Source: Candidatus Colimorpha onthohippi (GTDB lineage: Bacteria > Bacteroidota > Bacteroidia > Bacteroidales > P3). Taken from it: a stretch of 13,582 nt of DNA. The notes beneath the pieces are model-generated. The model saw nothing but the letters and a program-made list of their open reading frames with translations, searched no databases and was not told the origin of the DNA. Position 1 is the first letter of the stretch. The number at the start of each line of letters is the position of its first letter. The DNA is taken from assembly GCA_018064565.1 (NCBI GenBank), contig JAGHVA010000101.1, positions 1 through 13,582 on the forward strand, given 5' to 3'. Positions 13,575-13,582 of the stretch are shown piece by piece. The position numbers and the translations under genes are program-made.

Positions 13575-13582
13575 CAGTCGGG

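Noticed and set aside
1..13582. CRISPR array, prophage, transposase or toxin-antitoxin genes
   Set aside because: No regularly spaced repeats, phage-type genes, transposase motifs or small paired genes are visible on either strand.

Overview
The window looks like a chromosomal segment of a Bacteroidales bacterium (phylum Bacteroidota). Five observations support this. Promoters have the Bacteroidota form TTTG-N19/21-TAnnTTTG. Shine-Dalgarno sequences are mostly absent. There is a large gingipain-type C25 cysteine peptidase with a C-terminal type IX secretion (T9SS) sorting domain. The PLP decarboxylase is of the type annotated as arginine decarboxylase in Bacteroidota. The phosphatidylserine decarboxylase is of the short Bacteroidota type. 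A genus cannot be named from sequence alone. I saw no phage, IS element, CRISPR array or obvious island, so most of the window is ordinary core chromosome with one large secreted accessory protease.

Layout. 1-2645 (+): the 3' end of ftsH, then cdsA (overlapping ftsH), psd and an RluA-family pseudouridine synthase, closely spaced and probably one transcript. CdsA makes CDP-diacylglycerol and Psd makes phosphatidylethanolamine, so this is a membrane-lipid cluster next to the membrane quality-control protease FtsH. 2646-2708: a short hairpin-containing spacer bounded by an exact 14-bp direct repeat. 2709-6548 (+): a 1279-aa multidomain C25 peptidase (signal peptide, propeptide, catalytic domain, Ig-like domain, two CARDB-like repeats, jelly-roll, PKD/SprB-like region, T9SS tail). 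6685-8094 (+): a PLP-dependent arginine decarboxylase with its own promoter. It ends at a strong hairpin terminator facing nadB (8189-9754, -), which encodes L-aspartate oxidase. 9900-9973 (+): tRNA-Cys(GCA) with encoded CCA, its own promoter and a near-perfect 41-nt palindromic terminator. 10108-11148 (-): a CNNM/CBS membrane protein. 11319-13527 (+): a DUF481-like outer-membrane barrel, yajC and a split pair of CHR (chromate-transporter family) half-proteins, closely packed. The window ends on another Bacteroidota promoter for a gene outside it.

The most useful leads are the direct-repeat-bounded element between the pseudouridine synthase and the C25 gene, the divergent Cys-Cys active site and many-domain architecture of the C25 peptidase, and hairpins that start at the predicted +1 of three independent promoters. 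None of these proves a new system.
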